A DNA stretch of 64,000 nucleotides from JACDAN01 sp963802375 (GCA_963802375.1 CAWDIJ010000010.1:744001-808000); one strand, 5' to 3'. Shown: positions 25,933 through 34,097, numbered from the stretch's first letter. Notes: a model not told the origin generated them from the sequence alone. Program-made: numbers and translations.

Positions 25933-26876
25933 AGCAGGAGAGCGTTCGCGTAGTCGCGGGCGTCGAACGGCCTGAGGTCGTCGAGCCCCTCGCCGACGCC
26001 CACGAGCTTGACCGGGAGACCGAGCTCGTGGGCGATCGCGAGCGCGACGCCGCCCTTCGCCGAGCCGTCGAGCTTGGTCAGGGCCACTCCGGACACGTCC
26101 ACGGCCTCGCCGAAGAGGCGTGCCTGCTGGAGCCCGTTCTGGCCGGTTGTGGCGTCTACGACGAGGAGCGTCTCGTGCGGCGCGCCGGGCAGGCGGCGCT
26201 CGATCACCCTGCGGACCTTGGCGAGCTCCTCCATCAGGTTCGTCTGTGTGTGGAGCCGGCCGGCGGTGTCGACGATGACGACGTCGCGGCCGCGGGCCGC
26301 CGCCGCTTCGATGGCGTCGTAGGCGACGGCGGCCGGGTCTCCCCCACGCTCCGAGCCGACGAAGTCCGCGCCCGCGCGGCCCGCCCAGATCTCCAGCTGC
26401 TCCTCGGCCGCGGCGCGGAAGGTGTCCGCGGCGGCCAGGAGCACCGAGTGGTCGTGCTCGCGGAGCTTCTGCGCCAGCTTGCCGATCGTCGTCGTCTTCC
26501 CGGTGCCGTTGACGCCGACGACGAGGATCACGGTCGGCCGCGCGCTCAGGTCCATGCGCGGCGGCCCGCCGAAGAGCTCGGCGGCCTCGTCGCTGAGGGC
26601 GGCGCCCAGTTCGCCGGCGACCTCTCGGGCCTCCAGCCGCTGGACGAGCTCGGCCGTCGTCGGCACCCCGACGTCCGCGGCGATCAGCGCCTCCTCGAGC
26701 CGCTCCCAGGCCTCGTCGTCCGCCGGATCGAATGCGGCAGAAGCGATCTGCTCCGTCAGCGCCCGGCGGCTCTTGCCCAGCGAATCCCGGAGGCGAGCGA
26801 GGAAGCCTGACTGTTCGGCCTCGGTCTCGTCCGACGTATCGGTGTCGCCGAGGAACTCGCCCCAACTCCGGCTCAT
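25929..26876 (-). CDS. ftsY: Signal recognition particle receptor FtsY
   Basis: Membrane-associated SRP receptor GTPase, 315 residues. The short acidic N-terminus (DTDTSDETEAEQ) is followed by the N domain and G domain with VVGVNGTGKTTTIGKLA (about residue 120), DTAGRLHTQTNLMEEL, and TKLDGSAKGGVAL. No membrane A-domain is present. It belongs to the smc-ftsY-ffh arrangement but is separated from smc by a 452-base gap and from ffh by four plus-strand genes. There is no good Shine-Dalgarno at ATG 26876, so a later start is possible. Confidence 0.95.
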   Translation of the reverse strand: MSRSWGEFLGDTDTSDETEAEQSGFLARLRDSLGKSRRALTEQIASAAFDPADDEAWERLEEALIAADVGVPTTAELVQRLEAREVAGELGAALSDEAAELFGGPPRMDLSARPTVILVVGVNGTGKTTTIGKLAQKLREHDHSVLLAAADTFRAAAEEQLEIWAGRAGADFVGSERGGDPAAVAYDAIEAAAARGRDVVIVDTAGRLHTQTNLMEELAKVRRVIERRLPGAPHETLLVVDATTGQNGLQQARLFGEAVDVSGVALTKLDGSAKGGVALAIAHELGLPVKLVGVGEGLDDLRPFDARDYANALLL

Positions 26877-26972
26877 GTCCGGAGGAGGCTAGCTGCGGGC
26901 ACGGCGCTCTTTTTGACAACACACGCGCGGGGACGATCTTCGTGCCCGTCCCGCACGGCGAGGAAGGAGACT

Positions 26973-27167
26973 ATGCGTGAGCGATGGAGACTGCTGCGGC
27001 GACGCTTGCCGTCGGCGCGGCAGGAGCCCCCGCGGGTCGGAGCGTCCTCACGCGCGGCGAACGGGACGAGCATCACCTCGGAGCCGAACGGCGCCGGCTA
27101 CGACATCCGCATCGTCGCAACCCTCAGCGGGAGTAGCGGTCGACCAGCTGGTCGACCGCCGGCGTGA
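26973..27167 (+). CDS. Hypothetical 64-residue protein in the smc-ftsY gap (uncertain)
   Basis: The only reasonable ORF in the 452-base gap 26877-27328. ATG 26973 follows GAAGGAGA by 3 bases. The product starts very basic (RERWRLLRRRLPSARQ), contains GYDIRIVATLSG, and ends inside a perfect 24-base palindrome (27136-27159). No family is recognised. TTGACA at 26912-26917 could be a -35 box, but no convincing -10 follows. It may not be a gene. Confidence 0.3.
   Translation: MRERWRLLRRRLPSARQEPPRVGASSRAANGTSITSEPNGAGYDIRIVATLSGSSGRPAGRPPA
27136..27159. repeat. Perfect 24-base palindrome
   Basis: GCGGTCGACC-AGCT-GGTCGACCGC reads identically on both strands, and a further GTCGAC lies 15 bases on. 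The palindrome is inside the gap between ftsY and smc. It could be an operator for a dimeric regulator or a strong RNA hairpin. No T tract follows. Confidence 0.6.
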
Positions 27168-27328
27168 CCGGTGCGTCGACCACAGTGATCGAGACGGCAA
27201 CGGCAGTCACAACGTAACCCTCGAGTACCAATACGAGAGCAATCCATCGCTAAAGGAGGGTCCGCCGCGGGGTCTGCCGATCCCGGCAAGGTCGGCCCCA
27301 GCGAGCATGTGTTCCCCGGGCTACGCGG

Positions 27329-29857
27329 CTAGGCGGCAGCTTCGGCGGCGGGCTCGCGCGGCAGCCTGCGCGAGACGACCTGCGAGATCCCGTCGTCGCC
27401 CATCGTGACGCCGTAGAGGACATCCGCAGCCTCCATCGTCTTCTTCTGGTGCGTGATGACGATGAACTGCGCCCGGTCGGAGAAGCGGCGCAGCAGCTTG
27501 ACGAACCGTCCGATGTTCGCATCGTCGAGCGCCGCCTCGACCTCGTCCAGGAGATAGAACGGGCACGGGCGGGCGAGAAAAAGCGCGAAGAGGAACGAGA
27601 TCGCGCCGAGCGCCTTCTCGCCGCCCGAGAGGAGCGAGAGCCGGGTGACGCGCTTGCCGGCCGGGCGGAGCTCGACCTCGATGCCCGGCGTCGCTTCGTC
27701 GTCGTCACCATCGCTCTCGGCGGTCAGCCGTAGCCGGCCGTGGCCGCCCGGGAAGAGCGTCGACGCGACCTCCTCAAAGTGGCCGCTGACCGCTTCGAAC
27801 GTCTCGGCGAACCGGCGCTCGACGGTGCGGTCGAGGTCGTCCCGCAGCTTGGCGAGCTCGTCGAGGCTGCGCTCCAGGTCCTCCCGCTGGACGGTCAGCT
27901 CTGCGAGCGATTCCTTCTCGCGCTCGTACTCCTCGGCGGCGAGCGGGTTCACGCGCCCGAGCTCCTCTCGGCGCCGCTGAAGGCGCTCGAGTCGCTCGGC
28001 GATCACGCTGCGGTCGTCGCCCTCCGCCGGGTCGGCGCCCGCCGCCTCCAGCCGGCGCTGTGCCTCGTCGCGCTCTGCCTGAAGGCGGGCGAGCTCGACG
28101 TCGATGGCGCCGGAGGCGGCCGCGGCCTCGCCTGCCTCTCGGCGGATCTCTGCCTCCGCACCGCCTAGGCGGCGAAGCTCGTCCGCGAGCTCGGCCGTAC
28201 GGCTCGTTCCCGCATCGACGCGCGCGCGGAGCGTCGGCTCCCACCGGTCGCTCGACAAGCCGGCTACTGCGAGCATGCGCTCCAGGCGCTCTGCCGCGAC
28301 GATCTGCGAGCGGTAGCGGCCGTCGTTCAGCGCGGATCCCGGACCAGGCTCGTCGACGACGGCCCCCGCCTGCCGCTCCAGCTCCTCGACCTCGGCGGCA
28401 ACCGCCCGGCGGCGGGCCTCGAGCTCCAACAAGACCGCCTCGGCAGCCTCGCCGAGGAACCAGACCTCCCGCGTTGACGGGTCGTAGCCGATGCCGTCGC
28501 GCGTGACGGCCACGGTCGACTGCCGCAGGAGCTCGTCGCGCTCGACGACGACGAACTCGTTCACGGTCTCCTCGACGACCACGTTCAGGCTTCCGAGCCC
28601 GCCCGTCCTAGCCTCGTCGACCAGCCTGAGTGCCGTCCGCTCGTCGGGCGCGACGACGGCGCCGCCGCGGCCTCGCAGGGCTGCGATCACGGCGCGCTCG
28701 TCTCCAGGAGCGACCTTGAGCTTGGATAGCAGGAGCTCGTGACCGGCTTCGGCGAGCGCCCGCGCCGCCGGCGGGACGCCCTCGCGCTCGGCAAGCGTCC
28801 GCTCGAGCGCCGCGAGCCGTTCCCGGGCGAGATCGGCCTCCTCGCGCAGCTTCAGGCGGCGCAGGTCGGCGGCCGACGGGCCGGTCCGCAGTTGCGGGCG
28901 GCTCGCAGCGTGCCGGAGGGACTCGACGAGTGCCGCCGCACTTTCCCGACGAAGCTCCAGCCGCTCGCCGGCGCTCTTCAGCCGGTAGAGCGCGGCAGTC
29001 GCGGACTCACGTTTGCCGGCGGCGTCCGCCAGCTCCTCTTCCGCCCGGTGGCGCTCTGCGAGCAGCTCCTCGAGCTTCCCCTCCGTCCGCCGCTTCGCGT
29101 GATCCGCGGCCGCTCGCCGTTCGGACGCCTCGCCGATCCGCTCGTCGACCGCAGCGAGATCAAGCGTGGCGACGGCCGCCTCCAGCGACGCGATCTCGCC
29201 GCCGAGCTTCTCGGCCCGCTGCGCGGCGCTCGCCTGGAGCGCGAGCGGCCGGAGCCGCTTCTTGACCTCCGCCTCGATGTCGCGCGCACGCGCAACGTCC
29301 TGTCCCACCCGCGCGAGCTTCAACTCCGCGCGGTGGCGGCGCCGCTTGAACTTTCCGAGCCCGGCCGCCTCCTCGACTAGCGCCCGGCGCTCCTCGGGCT
29401 TGGAGGCCAGGATCTGCTCGACCTTGCCCTGGGAGATGACCGAACCGGCGGCGCCTCCCAGACCCACGTCGGCCAGCAGCTCCACGAGGTCGGTGCGCCG
29501 AACCGCGGTCCCGTTGATCAGGTACTGGCCCTCGCCGCCCCGGTGCACGCGCCGCATGACGGAGACCTCCGCGGGGAGGTCGGCCAGCGTTTCGTCCTCG
29601 TTGTCGAGGACGAGCTCAACCTGGCAGTACGGCGCCGGCTGCCGGCCGCCCGAGCCCGCGAAGAGCACGTCGTCCGGCTTCTCCGCCCGAAGCTCGTTCG
29701 GGCTCAGGCTCCCCGAGGCCCACAGCAGCGCGTCCGCCACGTTCGACTTCCCGGAGCCGTTCGGCCCTACGACCACTGCGACACCCGGCTCGAGGCGTAC
29801 CTCGACCGGTTCGGGGAAGGACTTGAAGCCGCGGATGCGGATGGCGCGGAGATGCAC
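27329..29857 (-). CDS. smc: Chromosome segregation protein SMC, unusually short
   Basis: Condensin ATPase that organises the chromosome. The N-terminal Walker A (VVGPNGSGKSNVADAL, about residue 30), the Q-loop region, the signature LSLLSGGEKALGAISFLFALF, Walker B PFYLLDEVEAALDD and the D/H loops (THQKKTM) are intact. The total is 842 residues against roughly 1,150-1,200 in most bacteria, so each coiled-coil arm is shortened by about 150 residues. A hinge-like region (DERAVIAALRGRGGAVVAP... GYDPSTREVWFLG) is still present mid-protein. The reading frame is intact, so this is a genuine short form. It belongs to the acpP-rnc-smc-ftsY run. Confidence 0.92.
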   Translation of the reverse strand: MHLRAIRIRGFKSFPEPVEVRLEPGVAVVVGPNGSGKSNVADALLWASGSLSPNELRAEKPDDVLFAGSGGRQPAPYCQVELVLDNEDETLADLPAEVSVMRRVHRGGEGQYLINGTAVRRTDLVELLADVGLGGAAGSVISQGKVEQILASKPEERRALVEEAAGLGKFKRRRHRAELKLARVGQDVARARDIEAEVKKRLRPLALQASAAQRAEKLGGEIASLEAAVATLDLAAVDERIGEASERRAAADHAKRRTEGKLEELLAERHRAEEELADAAGKRESATAALYRLKSAGERLELRRESAAALVESLRHAASRPQLRTGPSAADLRRLKLREEADLARERLAALERTLAEREGVPPAARALAEAGHELLLSKLKVAPGDERAVIAALRGRGGAVVAPDERTALRLVDEARTGGLGSLNVVVEETVNEFVVVERDELLRQSTVAVTRDGIGYDPSTREVWFLGEAAEAVLLELEARRRAVAAEVEELERQAGAVVDEPGPGSALNDGRYRSQIVAAERLERMLAVAGLSSDRWEPTLRARVDAGTSRTAELADELRRLGGAEAEIRREAGEAAAASGAIDVELARLQAERDEAQRRLEAAGADPAEGDDRSVIAERLERLQRRREELGRVNPLAAEEYEREKESLAELTVQREDLERSLDELAKLRDDLDRTVERRFAETFEAVSGHFEEVASTLFPGGHGRLRLTAESDGDDDEATPGIEVELRPAGKRVTRLSLLSGGEKALGAISFLFALFLARPCPFYLLDEVEAALDDANIGRFVKLLRRFSDRAQFIVITHQKKTMEAADVLYGVTMGDDGISQVVSRRLPREPAAEAAA

Positions 29858-29895
29858 GCCGCCGGAACGCTAGTGGGACGGGCGGATGGTGTTCC

Positions 29896-30549
29896 TCACG
29901 CGGCGCGGACCTTCTCGAGCGCCTGCTTGGCGGCTTCCTGCTCCGCCGCTTTCTTCGAGGACCCGACCCCGACGCCGGCCTGGTCGCCGTCGATGACGGC
30001 TGCCGAGGTGAACCTCCGGTCGTGCGGCGGCCCCTCCACCTCGAGGACCGAGTAGCTGACCTGCTGCCCGAGAGCCGCCAGCTGCTCCTGTAGCTCCGTC
30101 TTGTAGTCGACGTGTGTGGTGGCTGCGTACTCGATCCGCCCGGCGAACGCCTCGACGACCGCGTCCTCGATCGGCTCGAAGCCGTGCTCCAGGAAGAGCG
30201 CCCCCAGAGCCGCTTCGAGCAGCGCGGCGAGCACGTTGCGATTGCGCGCCAGCCGCTCTAGCTCCTCCGGCGGAACGATGCCGTCACCCCGGTCCGCGAG
30301 CCGAGCGCCCAGATCCAGCTCGCGCGAGACCACCGCGCAGCTCGCGCGGGAGACGACGTGCGACCGAATCTTCGCCAGGCGGCCCTCCGGAAGATCCGGA
30401 AACCGCTCGAAGAGCGCGTTGGCGACGGCGAGCTCGAGGACGCTGTCTCCGAGGAACTCCAGCCGCTCGTAGGAGGACGCCCTGTCCGGCGCCCACGAGG
30501 GGTGCGTGAATGCATTGGCCGCCCGCTCGGCGGGCAGCTCGTCGATCAG
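29896..30549 (-). CDS. rnc: Ribonuclease III, probable CTG start
   Basis: Double-strand-specific endonuclease for rRNA and mRNA processing. The frame encodes FTHPSWAPDRASSYERLEFLGDSVLELAVANALF (signature with catalytic Glu and Asp) and a second acidic site region (ALLEAALGALFLEHG). A C-terminal dsRNA-binding domain (VDYKTELQEQLAAL... GVGSSKKAAEQEAAKQALEKV) follows. The first ATG/GTG/TTG in frame (GTG 30333) lies after the catalytic signature and would destroy the enzyme. CTG at 30549 (L-I-D-E-L-P, 217 residues) or 30537 gives the expected length. No clear Shine-Dalgarno is seen. Confidence 0.92.
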   Translation of the reverse strand: MIDELPAERAANAFTHPSWAPDRASSYERLEFLGDSVLELAVANALFERFPDLPEGRLAKIRSHVVSRASCAVVSRELDLGARLADRGDGIVPPEELERLARNRNVLAALLEAALGALFLEHGFEPIEDAVVEAFAGRIEYAATTHVDYKTELQEQLAALGQQVSYSVLEVEGPPHDRRFTSAAVIDGDQAGVGVGSSKKAAEQEAAKQALEKVRAA

Positions 30550-30586
30550 CCGCGCAAGACGGCCGAGCTCCCGGTTCGGAGCCTGG

Positions 30587-30832
30587 CTACTGGTGCGACG
30601 TGACGTATTCGACAGCCTGACCGACCGTCTGGATCTTCTGGGCGTCCTCGTCCGGAATCTTGATCCCGAATTGATCCTCGAGCTCCATGATCATCTCGAC
30701 GAGGTCGAGCGAGTCGGCACCGAGATCTTGCTGGAAGTTCGCTTCCTCCGTGATGTCCGCTTCTTCCACGGACAGGCGCTCTGCCAGGACCTCCCTGACG
30801 CGCTCATAGACTTCGTCGCGGGACGCTGCCAT
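30587..30832 (-). CDS. acpP: Acyl carrier protein
   Basis: An 81-residue carrier of growing fatty acyl chains. The phosphopantetheine Ser sits in GADSLDLVEM. The start is ATG 30832 with GCGAGG upstream. A TAGAAT hexamer (minus strand, 30870-30875) at the end of the hairpin element may be its -10 box. Confidence 0.97.
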   Translation of the reverse strand: MAASRDEVYERVREVLAERLSVEEADITEEANFQQDLGADSLDLVEMIMELEDQFGIKIPDEDAQKIQTVGQAVEYVTSHQ

Positions 30833-30873
30833 GTGACCTCGCTTACGTTCGATGGACTGAGAGGGCGCCGATT

Positions 30874-31042
30874 CTAGTGCTCCTTCAGGTAATGCTGCCG
30901 CGCTTGTGGGTCGTGAGCACCAAGCCAGAGTGCGCACTCCGACGAGCCAAGGTCAGGAGACCTTGGTGAGGAGGAGGGTGTGCTCTGGCGCAGTGTGATC
31001 GCGGGCCACGGGCCCGGCGTGTATTGCCTGGAGGGGCACTAG
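30874..31042. repeat. Hairpin element with terminal inverted repeats, copy A
   Basis: A 169-base element between acpP and rpmF. The ends are inverted repeats (CTAGTGCTCC-TTCAGGTAAT at 30874-30893; the other end matches it at 17 of 20 positions). Inside are a second stem (GCCAGAG.../CTCTGGC) and an apical hairpin (CCAAGGTC-AGGA-GACCTTGG). A diverged copy lies at 43851-44020 in the opposite orientation, with compensatory changes in the stems. The right end supplies the TAG stop of rpmF; the left end supplies a TAGAAT box upstream of acpP. No ORF is inside. Confidence 0.8.
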
Positions 31043-31227
31043 GGGACCGGCGTGCGCAGCGGCTCGACTTCGCGTCCGCGGTAGGTCTTGCACGTCGGGC
31101 ACATCTGATGCGGCCGCTTGGGTCGGTGGCAGACCGGGCACTCGTTGACCCTCGGGGCCTCGAGCTTGTGGGTCGCGCGGCGCTTGTCGCGGCGCGCCTT
31201 CGACGTTTTCCTCTTGGGGACTGCCAT
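31039..31227 (-). CDS. rpmF: 50S ribosomal protein L32
   Basis: A 62-residue L32 (MAVPKRKTSKARRDKRRATHK) with a zinc ribbon (CPVC...CPTC). A TATAGT box (minus strand, 31239-31244) lies 11 bases before the ATG, so this gene has its own, nearly leaderless promoter. Its usual partner yceD is now separated by an ABC-F gene on the other strand. The stop codon lies inside the terminal repeat of element A. Confidence 0.95.
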   Translation of the reverse strand: MAVPKRKTSKARRDKRRATHKLEAPRVNECPVCHRPKRPHQMCPTCKTYRGREVEPLRTPVP

Positions 31228-31245
31228 CGCGGCTCGCCACTATAG

Positions 31246-31343
31246 CTATCGTGTTGCGCGAGCCCACGGGCTCGACCTATGCGCGTCTGCTGATCGACAC
31301 ATCCTCGTTTCCGGCCCGCTGGGCCGTCTTGTCGATCAGGAGG
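31246..31343 (+). promoter_or_regulatory. Leader with short ORF and hairpin before the ABC-F gene (attenuator candidate)
   Basis: A possible -10 (TATCGT, 31246-31251) is followed by a small hairpin (GAGCCCACGGGCTC, 31260-31273). A four-codon ORF follows (ATG CGC GTC TGC TGA, 31279-31293), then a long hairpin. TGATCGAC (31291-31298) pairs perfectly with GTCGATCA (31331-31338), enclosing GGCCC-GCT-GGGCC (31313-31325). The hairpin ends directly against the GGAGG (31339-31343) of the ABC-F gene. The short ORF's stop codon is the first three bases of the stem, so a ribosome stalled there would melt it. Confidence 0.5.
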
Positions 31344-31348
31344 ACCCG

Positions 31349-32917
31349 ATGCAACGCCCGAGCGGCGCGCTCGCCGCGTCCAACATCACGAAGAGCTACG
31401 GCGCCAAGACGATTCTCGACCACGCCTCGCTGACGGTGCTGCCCGGCGCCCGAATCGGCGTGGTGGGTCCGAACGGAAGCGGGAAGACGACGCTGCTCCG
31501 TCTGCTCGCCGGGTTGGACGAGCCCGACGCCGGGTTCGTCGAGCGCCGTCCGCCGTCGCTGACCGTCGGCTATCTCACCCAGGAGGTGGACGCACGGCCC
31601 GACGAAACGCTCCTCGCGTACCTCGAGCGGCGCACGGGCGTCGGCGCCGCCGCGCTCGAGCTGGACGGGCTGGCGGCGCGCCTCGGCGCCGAGCCCGAGG
31701 TCGCAGACGAGCACGCCCACGCCCTGGAGCGCTTCCTCTCGCTCGGCGCCGACGACTTCCACGCGCGTGCCCGCGAGGCGGCGGCCCGGGTCGGGCTCGA
31801 TCGCCTGGATCGGCCGCTCGGAAGGCTCTCCGGAGGCGAGGCTGCGCGCGCCAAGCTCGCGGCGGTCCTCCTCTCGCGCTTCGACGTCCTGCTCCTCGAC
31901 GAGCCGACGAACGACCTCGATTTCGACGGCCTCGACCTGCTGGAGCGCCTCGTGGCCTCGACGCCGAGCGCACTCGTCCTCGTCTCCCACGACCGGGCGT
32001 TTCTCGAGCAGACGGTCGAGCGAGTCGTGGAGTTCGAGGCGGAGACGAGGCGGATCCGCGAGTTCGCGGGCGGCTGGGCCGACTACGAGCGGCTGCGCGA
32101 GGTGGGCCGCCGCGGCGAGGAGGGAGCATACGAGCGGTACGTCGACGAGCGGTCGCGGTTCGAGGCGCGGCTGCGAACCCGCCGGGGCGAAGCGCGGGCC
32201 GGCGGGAGGATGGCGGATCGGCGCGGGACCCACGCGTTGATGTCCAAGGTGCGCTCAGCCGATAAGCGGCTCGAGCGGCTCGAGCAGGTGGAGAAGCCCT
32301 GGACGCCGTGGCGCCTTGAGCTCTCGCTCGAGTCGCAGCGGTCCGGCAAGGTCGTTGCTCGACTCGACGATGCGGTCGTCGAGCGGGACGGCTTCCGGCT
32401 GGGACCGATCAGCTTCGAGCTGCGATACGGCGACCGCCTAGCGATCGTGGGCCCGAACGGTTCGGGAAAGTCCACGCTGATCGGCGCGCTCGTCGGGGCT
32501 CTTCCGCTTGCGAGCGGCCGGCGTCACGTCGGGAGCAACGTGCGCTTCGGCGAGCTCGAGCAGGACCGTGCCTGGCTGGACTCCGAACAGCCGTTGATCG
32601 AGCGCTTCGGCGAGCGGGCGGAGCTCGCGACGGGAGAGGCGCGGATGCTGCTCGCGAAGTTCGCGCTCCGCGGCGCCGAAGTCACGAGGCCCGCATCCTC
32701 GCTCTCTCCTGGTGAGAGAACTCGGGCGATCCTGGCGCTCCTGTCGGCGCAGGGCGCCAACGCGCTGATCCTGGACGAGCCGACCAACCATCTCGACCTC
32801 GAGGCGATCGAGCAGCTCGAGTTGGCGCTGGAGGACTACGAGGGCACGCTCGTCCTGGTCACCCACGACCGGCGCTTCCTGGAGCGGATCGCGCCGACGG
32901 CGAAACTCGACCTCTAG
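31349..32917 (+). CDS. ABC-F subfamily ATPase (ribosome protection type)
   Basis: A 522-residue protein with two ABC ATPase domains and no membrane segments. Walker A sites are GVVGPNGSGKTTLL and AIVGPNGSGKSTLI, signatures LSGGEAARAKLAA and LSPGERTRAILAL, and Walker B LLLDEPTNDLD and LILDEPTNHLD. They are joined by an Arg-rich linker (YERYVDERSRFEARLRTRRGEARAGG). ABC-F proteins act on ribosomes, as translation factors or antibiotic-resistance proteins. The charged linker and the leader with a short ORF suggest drug-responsive expression, which is inference. ATG 31349 stands behind CAGGAGGA. It is convergent with yceD, with stops overlapping by 4 bases. Confidence 0.92.
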   Translation: MQRPSGALAASNITKSYGAKTILDHASLTVLPGARIGVVGPNGSGKTTLLRLLAGLDEPDAGFVERRPPSLTVGYLTQEVDARPDETLLAYLERRTGVGAAALELDGLAARLGAEPEVADEHAHALERFLSLGADDFHARAREAAARVGLDRLDRPLGRLSGGEAARAKLAAVLLSRFDVLLLDEPTNDLDFDGLDLLERLVASTPSALVLVSHDRAFLEQTVERVVEFEAETRRIREFAGGWADYERLREVGRRGEEGAYERYVDERSRFEARLRTRRGEARAGGRMADRRGTHALMSKVRSADKRLERLEQVEKPWTPWRLELSLESQRSGKVVARLDDAVVERDGFRLGPISFELRYGDRLAIVGPNGSGKSTLIGALVGALPLASGRRHVGSNVRFGELEQDRAWLDSEQPLIERFGERAELATGEARMLLAKFALRGAEVTRPASSLSPGERTRAILALLSAQGANALILDEPTNHLDLEAIEQLELALEDYEGTLVLVTHDRRFLERIAPTAKLDL

Positions 32918-33423
32918 AGCTTCTCTTTCAGCTCCTCGAGCACGGCCCAGCGAGGGTCGCTCCGCTCCTCGACGTGCTCATGCGGATTCTCGTTCAGATC
33001 CTCGCCGCAGACGGGACAGAGGCCGGCGCAGTCCTCCCGGCACAGGATCTGATCTGGCACCTCGAGCGCCAGGGCGTCCCGCGCCCAGGCGGACAGGTCG
33101 AGCCGGTTCTCGCTGACGTACTCAGTGCGCAGCTCCTCGGCGTCGCCGGGATTCGTCGCCTGGTACTCGCGGGCGTAAACGGGCAGGGCGACGACGGCGT
33201 CCTTCAGGCACCGAACGCACGGCCCGTGGAGCCGGGTCCGGAAGCGCAGCTCGAACGTCGTCCCGCTGGAGCCGCGTCCGATCACGAGCTCGGCGGGCAC
33301 TTTCTCGGGCACGGGCAAATAGCGCTGCCCGCCGAGGTGGAACGGCGCGAGCTCGATCTCCTGCTCGTCGCGGTACTCCTCGCCGGGGCGGAGCCTGGCC
33401 TGTCTGAGATCAAACGTAGTCAC
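32914..33423 (-). CDS. yceD: YceD/DUF177 family protein
   Basis: A 169-residue YceD-type protein, normally encoded just before rpmF and linked to rRNA metabolism and fatty-acid gene clusters. It has CVRC in the first half and a late Cys set (CREDCAGLCPVCGEDLNENPHEH) typical of the family. The start GTG 33423 overlaps the upstream phosphoesterase stop (GTGA). Here rpmF is 1.7 kb further on, beyond an oppositely oriented ABC-F gene. Confidence 0.9.
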   Translation of the reverse strand: MTTFDLRQARLRPGEEYRDEQEIELAPFHLGGQRYLPVPEKVPAELVIGRGSSGTTFELRFRTRLHGPCVRCLKDAVVALPVYAREYQATNPGDAEELRTEYVSENRLDLSAWARDALALEVPDQILCREDCAGLCPVCGEDLNENPHEHVEERSDPRWAVLEELKEKL

Positions 33424-34097
33424 TCCGAGCCAGGGTAGCGCTCGGCCCACTGCTCCTCGGCGACCTTCTCGAAGAACTCCAGCGCCTCCTCCTCTGAGGG
33501 GACGTTGCGGATGTACTCCTCGGCAAAGCGGGCCGCCTTGGGCCATTCCGACGCGGCCACGCGGTCCGCGAACGCCTCGCTTTCGTACGGCGTCCGGCGG
33601 TGCTCGATGCCCGGGCCGAGCTCGAGCCAGTGCGCGCCCGGCGCGCCGTAGGCCAGACCCACGCTGCCGGCGTTCACGACCCGGATCCCGCCCACAACTC
33701 GGTCGAACTGCATGTGCGTGTGGCCGCAGACGACGACGTCGGCCTCGACACCGGCGACCATCTCGTGGAGCCACTCGTCGGGCGTCGTCTTCAGGATCAT
33801 CTCCTCGTCGCTGCGCGGCGAGCCGTGGCAGAAGAGGACGCGACCGACGCCGTCGACCTCGACCTCGACGGTCTTGGGCAGCTTGGCCAGGAACTCTCGG
33901 TGCCGGTCGCCGAGCCGATCCGCGACCCACTTGTCGGCCAGACCCTCGCCGGGATCCTCGAGCAGCGCGCGGTCGGCATTGCCGCGGATGACGAGCGCAT
34001 CCAGCTCCATGATCCGGTCGAGAGTCTCGACGGGAACCGGCCCGGCGGCGAGGTCGCCTCCAAAGACAAGCGTCGCATCGCCGATCTCCGCGAGCAC
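33420..34097 (-). CDS. YfcE-like metallophosphoesterase, N-terminus extends beyond first canonical start
   Basis: Calcineurin-like phosphodiesterase with VFGGDLAAGP, IRGNADRALL, FCHGSPRSDEEM and VVCGHTHMQFDR as successive metal-ligand motifs. The given start (GTG 34097) omits the first ligand motif. The upstream in-frame sequence to about 34147 reads RVAALYDVHGNPAALEAV, clearly homologous to the family start (D-x-H-G-N). No ATG, GTG or TTG is available there; the nearest is CTG 34217, inside the upstream gene. Either an unusual start is used or the gene is damaged. The substrate is unknown. Confidence 0.82.
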   Translation of the reverse strand: MLAEIGDATLVFGGDLAAGPVPVETLDRIMELDALVIRGNADRALLEDPGEGLADKWVADRLGDRHREFLAKLPKTVEVEVDGVGRVLFCHGSPRSDEEMILKTTPDEWLHEMVAGVEADVVVCGHTHMQFDRVVGGIRVVNAGSVGLAYGAPGAHWLELGPGIEHRRTPYESEAFADRVAASEWPKAARFAEEYIRNVPSEEEALEFFEKVAEEQWAERYPGSE

